DNA of 64,000 bases from Yamagishiella unicocca (Eukaryota; Chlorophyta; Chlorophyceae; Chlamydomonadales; Volvocaceae): NCBI GenBank assembly GCA_003116995.1, contig BDSL01000013.1, forward strand, positions 1,457,144-1,521,143, written 5' to 3'. Below the pieces are notes generated by a model, which was not told the DNA's origin, searched no databases, and saw nothing but the letters and a program-made list of their open reading frames with translations. This document shows, piece after piece, positions 35,501-49,420 of this stretch. Position 1 is the first letter of the stretch; each line of letters begins with the position of its first letter. Both the position numbers and the translations under genes were made by a program.

Positions 35501-38500
35501 CACGGCCGGGGAGGGGGCGGACGCGCTGGCGGTGCAGGTGGCGGAGGCGGCCAGGCCGGTGCCGGGCGCGGGCTCGGGGGCCAGCGGCGCGGTTCAAATG
35601 GAGGCGCAGGGCAGGCTGGTGCAGCGGATGAAGCAGCTGCTGCAGCCCTTCATACTGCGGTGCGCGTGGGGCGGGGAGGGGGCCGTTGCAAAAATTACAA
35701 AAATTACGAAAAATACAAACGGTTACTTGGCGTGGGAAGTGTGGCTGGTGCGTAGGCTAAGGGAGGGGTGTGTGTGCGGGGCCCTGCTTACTCTGCTATG
35801 CGCGCTGCTGGGGGCGGGAGGGGGGAGGTGCGGCCGCGTACGTGTGTACCGTCGTTGCCCTGCAGTGCCGTGGGCGGCTGTTACTCGAGGAGGTGCGGGG
35901 ACGTGTGTTTTGATGCTCGTGGCTGTGTAGATGTGGTGGGGGCCAGGAAAGGGTGGGGACGGTGCGTTTGCGTGCGTGTCGACGCAACTCCCTTGCGACT
36001 CCATTATTGTAGTTCCTTGCCGCCCCCGGAAACCGAAGCTCGCCCTCCCCCCTCCCCCTCCTCCCCTCTTCCTCCCCCCTCTTCCTCCCCCCCACCCAGG
36101 CGGCTCAAGAGCGAGGTGGCGGACCAGCTGGTGGCCAAGCAGCAGCACATCGTGCAGCTGGTGGGTGTGAGGGGAGACCCGCGGGTCGGCACCGAATAGG
36201 AAATCCGAGTACGAAACGGCTGCGGAACGCCGGCCCCTGGGTCGGACACGACCGCACCCGCTTGGGGTGCCTTCGCCTCGTTCGCCTCGTTCCGAAACCA
36301 ACGCCTGTTGCTCCCCCCCCCCACCACCCCACCACCGCCACCACCCGACCACCACAGGATATGGTTACGGAGCAGCGGGAGCTTTACGCCTCCACCATCG
36401 CCTCCATGCGCGACGAGGTCACAAAGGAGGTTTCGGAGGCGGCGGCGTCGGGTGCGGGAAGGGGCCGCGGGCGCGGCCGCGGGCGAGGGCGGCCCCGCCG
36501 GGGCACCGCCCTCAAGGCGACGGAGGAGGCGGCGGCGGCCTCTCCCGGCCCTGCGGGCGCGGGCGCTGCCCCCGGCGGTCCCTTGGACATGTCCCGTCTG
36601 AGCAGCTCCCGCGTGCAGCACATCTTCACGCAGCTGCGCAAGGTGGCGCAGCACCCGCTGCTGGTGCGGTCGAGGTACAGCCAGGAGCAGGTGGGGCGGG
36701 GAGGGGGGGCGGTGTGAAACCGGTGACACGAAAAACGACAAGATAGTGGGCGCATGGTCGGTGGACAGCGGGGAGGGGGGGCGGGCGGAGGGGGAAGGGG
36801 GGCCGGGGAGGGGAGGGGAGGGGAGGGGAGGTCCGAAGGAAACCTGTGGGCCGACGCATGGAGGGAAGCAAGGCCCAGAGAAAGAAGAAGCAAGTTTTGG
36901 AAACGGCGGGCGGGGAGGGGGGGAGGGGGGCGGGGGGCGGGGAGGGGGGGAGGTGGGTACGTGGTGCGTGTTGGGAGGGTCAGGGCTGGGCCCTAGTGAC
37001 CTGATGGCTGCTGGGGCGGGTGGAGCGCTGCCGGGGAATCCACAAGCCACTTGGGTTGGCAGCCAAAGCGGTGAGGCCGGGGACGTCGCGCGGCTCGGCT
37101 CGTCGTGGCGCTGTGCCTGGGCGCACTCCGGGCCGCAACCTGAGCTCCCTGCCGCCTCGACCTCGCCCCCCTCGCCCCCCCCGCCCCCCTCCCCCCCCTC
37201 GCTCCCTCGCCCCTCCCCCCCCTGCAGGTGGCGGAGCTGGCCAAGCTGGCGGCCGCACGGGGCCTCTTCGGCGGCACTCCCACGATGGAGCGCTGCCTGC
37301 AGGTAGCGGCGGCAGCAGCAGCGGGACCGGGGGGGGACCGGGGAGGAGGGATCCGGCTGTGCAGGCGGGGGGGAGCTGGCATGTGTTGGGGGGAGGGGGT
37401 AGTTGCAGCTGACCGTGATCAGCTGACCGGCGCCGTGTCCTGGCATTGCGTGGCACGCGGTGCAGCCCCCCCCTTAATCTTCCGATGAGGAGGGCGGCCT
37501 GCAGCCGGCCCCAGTCGTAACCCCTCATCTCGGTGCCCTGCAGCCGGCCCCAGTCGTAACCCCTCATCTCGGTGCCCACCCGCAGGAGCTGTCCAGCTAC
37601 AGCGACCACCAGCTGCACTGCTTTGCACGTGAGTGCGGTGCCCGCGGGTCGATCGGGGGTTCCGCAGCGCAGGCGCTCTCTCCAGCCTCCCTGGAGCCTG
37701 GAGTGGAGCCACAGCTGGGGGGAGGGGCCGCGGTGTAGGGAAGGCGGCGACCGACGCAGGTCAAATGAATGCGGCTCACCCGTCGCGCAACACGGAAGCA
37801 AGTTAGCCCCGATAGTCCAAACTGAGGAGGTGCAGGGCGGATCTTTGAAGGGTACGCTGCCCGCCCCTCCCGCCTCTCCCCCCCTCCCTGTCGTCTCGCC
37901 GTAGCCGATTTAGCTTAGCCGCCGAAGGTCAACTTACGACCTTCGGCTTTCGTATCCCCAACCCACTTCTCCAGCATGCATCTCAAAACGTCTGTCCTAA
38001 AAGGGTTTTTTCTGGCATCCACGGGTTTTCCTCGAATCCCCCCCCCTGCGGACTGCAGTGGGTCATCCCAAGCTTCTGGAGTCGTACATCCTGCCCGAGG
38101 ACGCGGTCCTGTGCTCGGCCAAGGTACGGCAACTGGAGGGGCTGCTGCCGAAGCTCAAGGAGAAGGGCAGCCGCGTGCTCCTGTTCAGGTACGAGGGGGC
38201 AGACGGCGGAGGGGGGGAAGGGGGGGAGGAGAGGCGGGGTTAGGTGGCGCAGCGCGGGATGCCCGAGGCGGAAATCTGACACCCACTCGTGCGCTTGAGC
38301 TTCTGCCTCCTACTCACGGACTATGGGAGATGGGCAGTTGCCTACTTTGTCTCGAGCCCCTTACCTCCCTCTTCCCTCCACTCAGTTTTACCTCCCTCTT
38401 CCCTCCACTCAGTTTTCATTTTCTCCTTAAGTGCCGACCTACGGGTTTCATCTCAAAACCCTCCCCCACACCCCCTTCTCTTACCAAAACCCTCCCCCCG

Positions 38501-40197
38501 GGTTGCGCCCTCCGGCCCCGCAGCCAATGGACCACTGTGCTGGACCTGTTGGAGTGGTACCTGCACCTCCGCGGACACGCATACTGCCGCCTGGACGGAT
38601 CCACGCAGGTGGGGGGGGAGAGGAAACCCGTAGGTCGGCGGGTGGGGGGCCCGGTGGTGGGTCTGCAGCGGGGTTCGTGCGAAGCCGCAGTGGCGGGGCG
38701 CACAGTAGCTCAGCCGGGGCTATCGATAGAGCGCGGTCGGGCGTCAGGACGGCGGTGCGCTGCGGTGCTAGGAGGGGGTGACGTCAGCGGACGAGAAGCT
38801 CGAAGCCCCCCCCGCCCTCCGCACTGGGGGGCAGTTTGAGGGCTGGGCTGCGAGGGAGGCGCACAGGTCTGCTGCTTGGCGCTCGCCGATCGGGCTGCCT
38901 GACAGCGAGATGGTGGCGAGGCCCCGCCTAGCGGGAGCCTCCCCCCGCCCTCCCGCGCACCCACCGACCCACACCCTGTTCGCGGTGCCGTACCGCAGGT
39001 GGACGAGCGGCTGGCGCTTGTGGACGCCTTCAACGCCCCCGGCTCGCCGTACTTTGTGTTCCTGCTGTCCACCCGAGCCGGCGGCCAGGGCCTCAACCTG
39101 ACGGGCGCCGACACGGTCATCCTGCACGACGTGGACTTCAACCCGCAGATCGACAAGCAGGCGGAGGACCGGGCGCACAGGTACGGACCGCGTAGGCGGG
39201 GCCCCTGCCGTGGTGCTGGTGGTGGTAATGATGGTGGTGGTGGTGGTAATGGTGGTGGTAATGATGGTGATGGTGGTGGTACTGATGGTGGTAATGATTG
39301 TGCTGGTGGTGGTGGTAATGATGGTGGTAATGGTGGTGGTGGTGGTAATGATGGTGATGGTGGTGTAATGATGGTGATGGTGTGGTGGTGGCGATGGTGG
39401 TGCTGGTGGCGGCGATGGTGATGCGTGGCACGCGAGGGGGGCGCCCTGCTGGGCTGAGGGATGCTGTTGGCGCCGTCTGCCTGCTGCCGTCTGCGCTCTC
39501 TTCCCCTCCCGCTGTCCTCCTCTCCTAACTTGGTGCTGGCTCCTCCCTTGCGACCGCCTCCTCACTTGGCTGCCTGGCGCCCTGGCCCTCCCTTCCCCCC
39601 CCCCCCTCCCTCGCCCTCGCAGGCTGGGTCAGACGCGCGTCGTGTCGGTGTACCGCTTCATCACCCGGGGCACCGTCGACAGCAACATCCAGGTGCGGGG
39701 GGGTGGGGGTGATTAGAGAATCCGGGGTGCGGGAGTGGAGGGGGGCTCCACGATACCCGGTGTATTGCGACCCGTCAGGCCATCGAACAGGGCACGAACA
39801 CTTTCACTCTACACCCTCGTCAATCCACCCTCTGGCGCCCCAAGACTGCAAGCCCGTCGCCTCTCCCTCCGTTTCCACCCGCCCCCGCCCACCCTTGCCT
39901 CTTACCGTTTGTCGGTTCACCGGGTTTCTCAACCTCGTTTGCAAACCCCAACAGGCCATCGCGGAGAGGAAGTTGGCGCTGGACGCCGCAGTGCTCACGG
40001 ACGTGACGGTGGGGGCGGGCGCGGCGGAGGGCGGCGGTGGAGGCAGGGGCCGCGGGCGCGGGCGCGGCGGCGTGGCTGCCAACTCGGCGGAGGCACGCCA
40101 CATGGCGGAGATCCTGTCGTCGCTGCTGGCGCCGCCGCCGCCGCCGTTGGACTTTTCGGAAGCGGCGGAGGAGGGGGCGCCCGAGGGGCCCGTTTAG
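29562..40197 (+). CDS. SNF2-family chromatin remodeller, Fun30/SMARCAD1 (CHR19) class
   Basis: ATP-dependent nuclear remodeller. Nineteen exons: 29562-30036, 30667 (or 30670)-31691, 32100-32178, 32579-32803, 33147-33255, 33680-33812, 34183-34308, 34778-34897, 35169-35268, 35434-35659, 36100-36160, 36358-36690, 37228-37302, 37586-37628, 38059-38188, 38524-38608, 38999-39180, 39623-39692 and 39955-40197, giving about 1279 aa. Motifs: Walker [14 protein letters not shown] box MDEAHALKN, motif III LTGTPLQND, FILRRLKSEV, then [20 protein letters not shown], motif [22 protein letters not shown] and motif [14 protein letters not shown]. The split-helicase order and these blocks match Arabidopsis CHR19 and human SMARCAD1 closely. 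The N-terminal 500 residues are low complexity: a basic KRRRRAG stretch (NLS-like), about a dozen GHQQQ(M/L)G-type repeats, then a Gly/Met-rich run and an acidic patch. There are Gly/Arg repeats in exons 12 and 19. No CUE domain was recognised. The exon 2 acceptor is a CAGCAG (NAGNAG) tandem. Confidence 0.93.
30990..31540 (+). repeat. Coding Q/M/G repeat region of the SNF2 remodeller
   Basis: In frame, about 31000-31220 encodes repeated [17 protein letters not shown] units, followed to about 31540 by GGMGGGM and AGGMVNM-like units. At DNA level this is a CAGCAG- and GGCATGG-rich repeat within exon 2. The composition is prion-like (Gln/Gly/Met/Tyr). Confidence 0.85.
33394..33535. repeat. CACC/CGCT microsatellite in SNF2 gene intron 5
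   Basis: Tandem CCCACCCA and CCGCTCACCCAC units fill the intron between the exons ending at 33255 and starting at 33680. The following intron (33815-33925) has a GTGTGGGTGT-rich tract. Confidence 0.9.
37937..38039 (+). repeat. Family-A dispersed repeat, copy 7 (SNF2 gene intron 14)
   Basis: CGACCTTCGGCTTTCGTATC lead, CTCCAGCATGCATCTCAAAA core, CCACGGGTTTTCCTCGAAT end, about 20 nt before the acceptor at 38058. A short hairpin CGAAGGTC/GACCTTCG overlaps its left edge. Confidence 0.85.
39206..39421. repeat. (GGTGGTAATGAT)n microsatellite in SNF2 gene intron 17
   Basis: A GGT/AAT/GAT trinucleotide-rich tract with a strongly purine/T-biased plus strand, lying between motif VI exon halves (39180 and 39623). 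Confidence 0.92.
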
Positions 40198-42240
40198 CTC
40201 CTGTGATCCGTGCGTCGGCAGTGGTTGGATGCAGGTGGCAGGGCCAAGTGGCGGGGCCTGGGAGGGCGAGGCTCCGGGGGCAGATGAGGCTGCGCGCGTG
40301 TTTTCGTTCCGCTTGCATGGGAGGCTTGGGGTGGCTCGTGGCTTACCCGGAGCAGCAGCGGCAGCAGAAGCGGCAGTGACGACGATCGGGCGGGCGCGCT
40401 GAGAGGGGCGCAAGGATTGGATGCAGTGGAGCAGCGGGGCTGGGGAGAGAGAGGGGGGGAAGCGTGCAGCGGGAGTAGGTGAGAAGGTCCCGCGGGGACC
40501 TGCCCGTCGAGGGCCCCAAGGCGGGGTGGGGAGGCAGGCGCGCAACCCAGGTCGTTGCGCAGCGCGGCAGGCACGTGCGGCCGCGCGCTACCGCCCCAAG
40601 GCGGGCAGAGTGACCAGGTTTGAGCCCCCGACTACAGGCCCCATACGGTTTGCGATAACGGGCCGCGGCGGCGGTGATCTGATGGGTTTTGTCGTTTGTC
40701 TCCGGGGCGTCGAGCCGGCACAGCGAGTGGCTGGGGTGCGGTACGGATCACCGCCGGGTCGCCGTCGGCCGCCCTAACTCGTCATCAGGGGTCGTGTCCC
40801 GTCCTCGCACCGGGGTGATTAGCACCGACGCGCGTCGTACCTACACCTCTTGCGTTGAGCGGAGGTGCTGAAGGGGGGGGGCGTGGAAGCCGGGGAAGCG
40901 GTTTCAGGGTTATGATCTTATGAAGCTGCCGCTACGGACGTGCCCATTCTGCCAGGCCTGCAGGCGGCCGTGCGAGGGCGGGGCAGGAGGCGCGCCGGGC
41001 AATGAGGCGGCGAGGTCTCATGGGTTTGCCAAGGGGCTTGCAGGTGCGCGGCGCCTAATGTGCCTAATGTCCATACATGGCCTGCAGGCTGGCAGGTCTC
41101 TGGCAGGTGTGAAGGGGCACGGGGTCGTGAGGGAAGGGCGCCTTGTGGGAGTTTTTGTAGGCGTTTCGGCTTTTTTCGTGCGACGGTCGGTTTTGCCACA
41201 CATGCATCTCCGTGCTTGGAAGGCATTGAAAGTACGGTAGGTTAGGCATTATTGTTCCAGGAGGTGTGAGCAACATTTCGTAGTCCTTAACTACTCGATC
41301 GAGTCGCCCGAGGAGCTGGGATTACTCACGGATTGAGCTGGTGTTGCCAATCGGTGAGGCCTCCTCATGTAACCGGTGCCTCGAAAAATCCCATCGGCCC
41401 AATGCGCCAAAGGTGTGAAGGATGCTCTGTCCTTCGGGATCTACATCCTAAACACTCTGGCAGGCGACAACATACGCATACAAGTTCTCGGCTTGCAGGG
41501 AAATGAAGGCGGCATTAATCTCCTGTTGAGGTAGACGACACGGTCGTTCGTTAATCACCGCCTTGGATGTCACCATCCCCTCAAACGTGGAGCAGCTGCC
41601 ATAGGGCCCCCGCATCACCCCCGCTTGCTGTCGCTCGATGCCGCACTTTACACGGAGCCCACACGTTACCGCTCTTGCAGCCGGCCTCCGGGGGACACAG
41701 CCAAGCAGCAAGGAAGCCGTGTGGCTAGTACGGTTCCTGCAAGTTGAGGCCCAGCCGCCGCGCCATCCAGAACTCCAGATGCCCCCCCCCCTTGGCTCGT
41801 CACCGGGTACCTGCGGACTCACTTGTGTCGTCTACCTTCCCCCCACCTCCCCTACCAGCATAAAAACATGTTGTAACCTCCACATAACTCTTAAAACGCC
41901 AGCGCGCTATATCGGCACAAAATCCGCTGCGTCCCACCTCACTATGACCTGAGCTGAAAAGGCTGAGCCCTGGGCGCCCCCTACCCCACCCCCGGACAAC
42001 GGGTCTTCCTCGAAACCCCACCCCGTGACCGCACTGAAGGACGGACGCCCGGGGCCTTGACGCCCGGCAGGCAGCTCGCAGCGGCACATGACTGCACGGA
42101 CGGGGCGGGGGCCAGGCGGGCAGCATCCAGACCTACCCCTCCGCCTCTGTGCTACGCTGCCCCCCCGGCTATGCTCCAGCTACACTTCCCATGTCGAGTA
42201 ACAAGTTCTTTCCTGTAACACAGACACACCCCGCCATCTC
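40198..42240. other. Intergenic region between convergent SNF2 and GhrA-type genes
   Basis: About 2 kb with no recognisable exon. It must contain both 3' UTRs. Fragments of dispersed repeats occur at 41993-42020 (family-A end) and 42183-42222 (family C). Everything else appears unique. Confidence 0.5.
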
Positions 42241-46074
<3,834 letters not shown>

Positions 46075-46503
46075 GCCTCCACATTACGGCGATAGCGAAT
46101 ATGATTGAATGTGTCGTTTGTGCAACATGACGCACCGCGCGTGCGCCGCGAAGGCTATGGAACGCCCTTGCTGAGAGAATCCAAGCGCTCGGCCCAGCAG
46201 GGCTTTCGCAATGTTGGGCATGGCGATGCGTAAGGCCGGACCTCGCCCGTCCTCCCCACAGCGGTGTAAATGTATGGGCGCAAATGAATTGGCATCAACT
46301 TAGTCGTGCTCCACATAAGAGCTGGGTTGGGTAGATGCATCCATGACGCAGCTTCTCCATGCATGGTACGGCATAGCAAAAGAGCCCGCGACCCATTCCA
46401 CAGGCTAGATTCGGATATGCCTTTCTTTACCTGGAACATCTTCGCCTGAACCTTTCGTGGGAAATTTGTCTACGTTAACACGTCTATCCGTTGTTCCGGA
46501 ACC
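46075..46503. other. Divergent promoter region, GhrA-type gene and Cys-rich protein gene
   Basis: Only 429 bp lie between the two start codons, so both promoters share it. It is less GC-rich than the flanking exons. No clear TATA box was identified. Confidence 0.5.
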
Positions 46504-47953
46504 ATGCGCGCCAACGCTTGTTTTGCGCTATCAGCAGGAGTCTGCAGCCTCCTGATATTCCTCAGTTGCCCGGCTTCAGTCGCAGCAGACGAGGTTGGCT
46601 CATTCCAGTTGCCGCGGTTTGGGGGCCCCTCCAACTGGTGCATTGCACAGAAGACGCCGATTGACTGCGACCTCCGCACTGACTGTGAGCACGTGCAGAG
46701 CGTTGCATGATTTTATTGAATTCTTGCTCGGGTTTGCCCGAGTGTCCTCGTGTTATGGTCTTCGGGTTTGGGTTCGGGTTCGGCCGCGTGCCCCTTCCTT
46801 GGGTATCACGGGGAGATACCGAGATACCGGTATCTCGGTAGATGCGAGAAAAAACGGGGGGTATCACGGGGGAAGGTGGCGGGCTCTGCGGCTGTTTCAG
46901 TCAAGTCTCCCCGGTGTGCAATTGGAGGCGTGAATCACACGACGTTCACGACGGGCTCCGCAGGGAATTACGTCCTTTTGGATCCTCATTAGGTGGCTCC
47001 CCATATGGTGCTACCCCTAAGCGCTGCACCCTACCTTACTCGTTGCCGTCTCGCTGTTTGGGCATGCGCCAACTCGCTCCAGCCGCGGCACCCCATTCCG
47101 GGCCATCCCTGCGTTTTTATTACCAATTGCCGTGTTAGAAGGCGATCTCCGATCGCACACCCCACTCTGCAGGCGTTTGGTGTGCGAAGCCCAACTCCAA
47201 GATCGGCACGGGATGCTACCCGCTGTCTGCCGCCAAGATGCTGCCCAAGTGTGAGTCAAGCGTGAGCACAGACCCGCCTCCCTGGAGCACGTGCGTCGTG
47301 CACCTCGCACAGCCGGCGTCTGCCCGCCTGAAAGCGGTCCTTACCGCACCTTTGTTTGTGCATGTGGCGGCGTGTAGTGGTTACCGCACCTTTGTTTGCG
47401 CATGTGGCGGCGTGTAGTTGTGCTGTCCTTCCTCTCGCAGCGCCGTAGCTCATGATCCCCTGGAGCTGATGAGCTCATTGGCGGTGTGCTGCTGCCCTCC
47501 CTGCAGCGTGGGGTGTTGAGTGCGACAAGGAGCTCGAAGAGACGCTCGAGGCCGCCACAGAGACGAAGTGGGAGCAGCAGCAGCAGAGGCAACAGCAGCA
47601 GGGGAGCATGCAGGGCGCCGCGTGCGATGGCCGGCCCGAGACGTCCTGCGCGGGTCCGGAGTGCGTCTGGTGCACCAGTGCTGCAGTGGGCGGCGGCTGC
47701 TACACACCGGTGGGTCGGGGCGGGGGGCAAGAGCTGCTTGTTTGTTTTTCCTTGCGCGAAGGCGATGGCGCGCAAACGAGCTTGGTGCCTGCGAGTTGCG
47801 ACTGTCCAGCGCGTTTGGTTTGGTTCGTGTGCCGGTGTTGAGACGGAGGCAACGTGTGCCTGGGCGCAGGATGAGGCGAAGCTGCTCCCCAAGGCCATCT
47901 TCAAGTGCAAGACGGCGCCCTCCGACAACAGCGACACTACTGCGACGTTTTGA
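46504..47953 (+). CDS. Small secreted protein with two homologous Cys-rich modules
   Basis: Family not recognised. Four exons: 46504-46684, 47173-47250, 47507-47709 and 47870-47953 (TGA), giving 181 aa with all phases matching. Residues 1-27 form a signal peptide (MRANACFALSAGVCSLLIFL, then CPASVA/AD). Two modules follow, each with the plan C...C...C-VWC-...-GC-Y-(x)n-AK-LPK. Module 1 runs WCIAQ...DCVWCAKPNSKIGTGCYPLSAAKMLPK and module 2 ACDGR...ECVWCTSAAVGGGCYTPDEAKLLPKAIFKC. A Glu/Gln-rich linker (ETKWEQQQQRQQQQG) separates them. In each module the VWC and GCYP/GCYT segments are spliced directly to AK-LPK or sit beside an intron, which suggests module duplication with introns. Even Cys content, secretion and size suggest a disulfide-stabilised extracellular or lumenal protein. 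Function unknown. Confidence 0.8.
46817..46840. repeat. 24-bp perfect palindrome in intron 1 of the Cys-rich protein gene
   Basis: The core CCGAGATACCGGTATCTCGG and two more paired bases on each side form an uninterrupted palindrome. It is flanked by near-repeats of GGGTATCACGGGG at about 46800 and 46859. Confidence 0.9.
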
Positions 47954-49420
47954 GAGTCTGCCTGTACAAGAAAGGACAGCATGTCAACACCGATTCCCCA
48001 AGCCCCAGTCGAGGTTGTCCAGTTGTTGGAGGGGCACGTTTTTTTTAACGATCTGGCACGACGTCAGTTCACTGAGGGCTCGTTGCCGGGCAGCGCTGCG
48101 TGCTTTCAGTAGTAGCGGGCCGCTCGGCTTTTGGAGGTTGCTGTTGTCCTGTGTTCCTGCTGGAATGTGTTGGAGCAGAGTCGTTGTTGGCTATGGCGGA
48201 GCTGTTGAGGTTGCTGGTTGAACGCGCCGGGTAGGCGCCAACGGCGATCCTAGCTGTCGAATGTTGTTGCTGCTGCACTTGGTTGCAAGGGGTTGTGTAA
48301 TGTGTTTCTTAGCAGACATCGGGCCTGCGTGGTGCGGCCGATGGGCCAGAATCCGGGCGTCACAGAGCCGTCGAGGGCTTACATCATCCTTGCAATGCTG
48401 TGGCGTGACCACTAGCGCCACCCACTCCGTCACTTAGTCACGAGGTGGGTAACATCGCCCGCAGCGGATTCACAGTTTCGGACACGGCATACGGCGCAGT
48501 ACTAACCTCACACTCCTCAAACGCCAGCCTCCGGTAAAATCGAATCAGTCGGAGCGCCCGGGTTCATCGGCTCATTGACAATAAACGACTGAAACTGCAG
48601 TTCCTGGGCCGCAGCAGGTACGGAAGGAGCCGGGAAGAAGCCCTGCCTACTCACGTCTCATCTGACGTCAAGCCTACTCGCTTGCTCTACTATGTCGGTT
48701 ACTTTGGCGGTTGCCATGGCGTTCGGAAAATAACAAACCCTTCCTTGGTGCTGCACGTAGGCACCATGGGTGCACAAGTTTTGTCTACGACCCACCCACT
48801 CTGTTTATGCCCAGCACAAGCCCTAAAAGCAGCGAGCCGCAAGGCGCTTAAAACATGCACCGCCAAGCAAAAAGATAAAGGACTAATTATGGTACACTTC
48901 CAGTTCTGTGCCGCACGAGAAAGAAACGGAGGGCGGCGAAACGCCCTCTTGCCCAACTGCATTACGGCCGCGGACACTAGGTTGCGAACAAAGCGGTTCA
49001 GACTGCGTTTGGACGATACCAGCCGCAGCCCTCCTGCTAGGCGAGAACCGTCGCAACAGCAGGGAAATGTTTGGCATTGCACCCGGACCTTGCACCCCGT
49101 CGACCCCCTGACCAACACACAACCAGGGACCAAAGCCCCACCAAACAGTGAAGCATAAAAGGCTGCACGCGGGCGCCACGGCGGGTAAGGAACCTCTTGC
49201 AGCAACGAGTAGCTGGTCCACCCTGAAGGTGGCATGGCAATGCCAAAGCAGCATGCGTGACCTCGTAACGCTACCTAATCCCAACTGACTCAAACACGAG
49301 ATGGACTAAGTCGCCGCGCCAATCCGCACCACCGTCAAAACCGTTAGCATTACGCAAAATCACGGCACAAACTCGCATCTATCTTTGTAGCACTTTCAAA
49401 GCCCCACGGCGGCCGTCCCC
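47954..49420. other. Intergenic region between convergent Cys-rich and NST1-like genes
   Basis: 3' flanks of two convergent genes. No exon-like conserved block was found on either strand. Base composition is more balanced than in the genes. Confidence 0.5.
48296..48300 (+). terminator. Candidate poly(A) signal of the Cys-rich protein gene (TGTAA)
   Basis: TGTAA lies about 343 nt after the TGA stop. Assigned by motif and position only. Confidence 0.5.

Noticed and set aside
48699..49293. Minus-strand frames of 136-178 codons in the intergenic gap
   Set aside because: Composition and motifs look random, there is no splice or homology support, and they lie downstream of two convergent genes.
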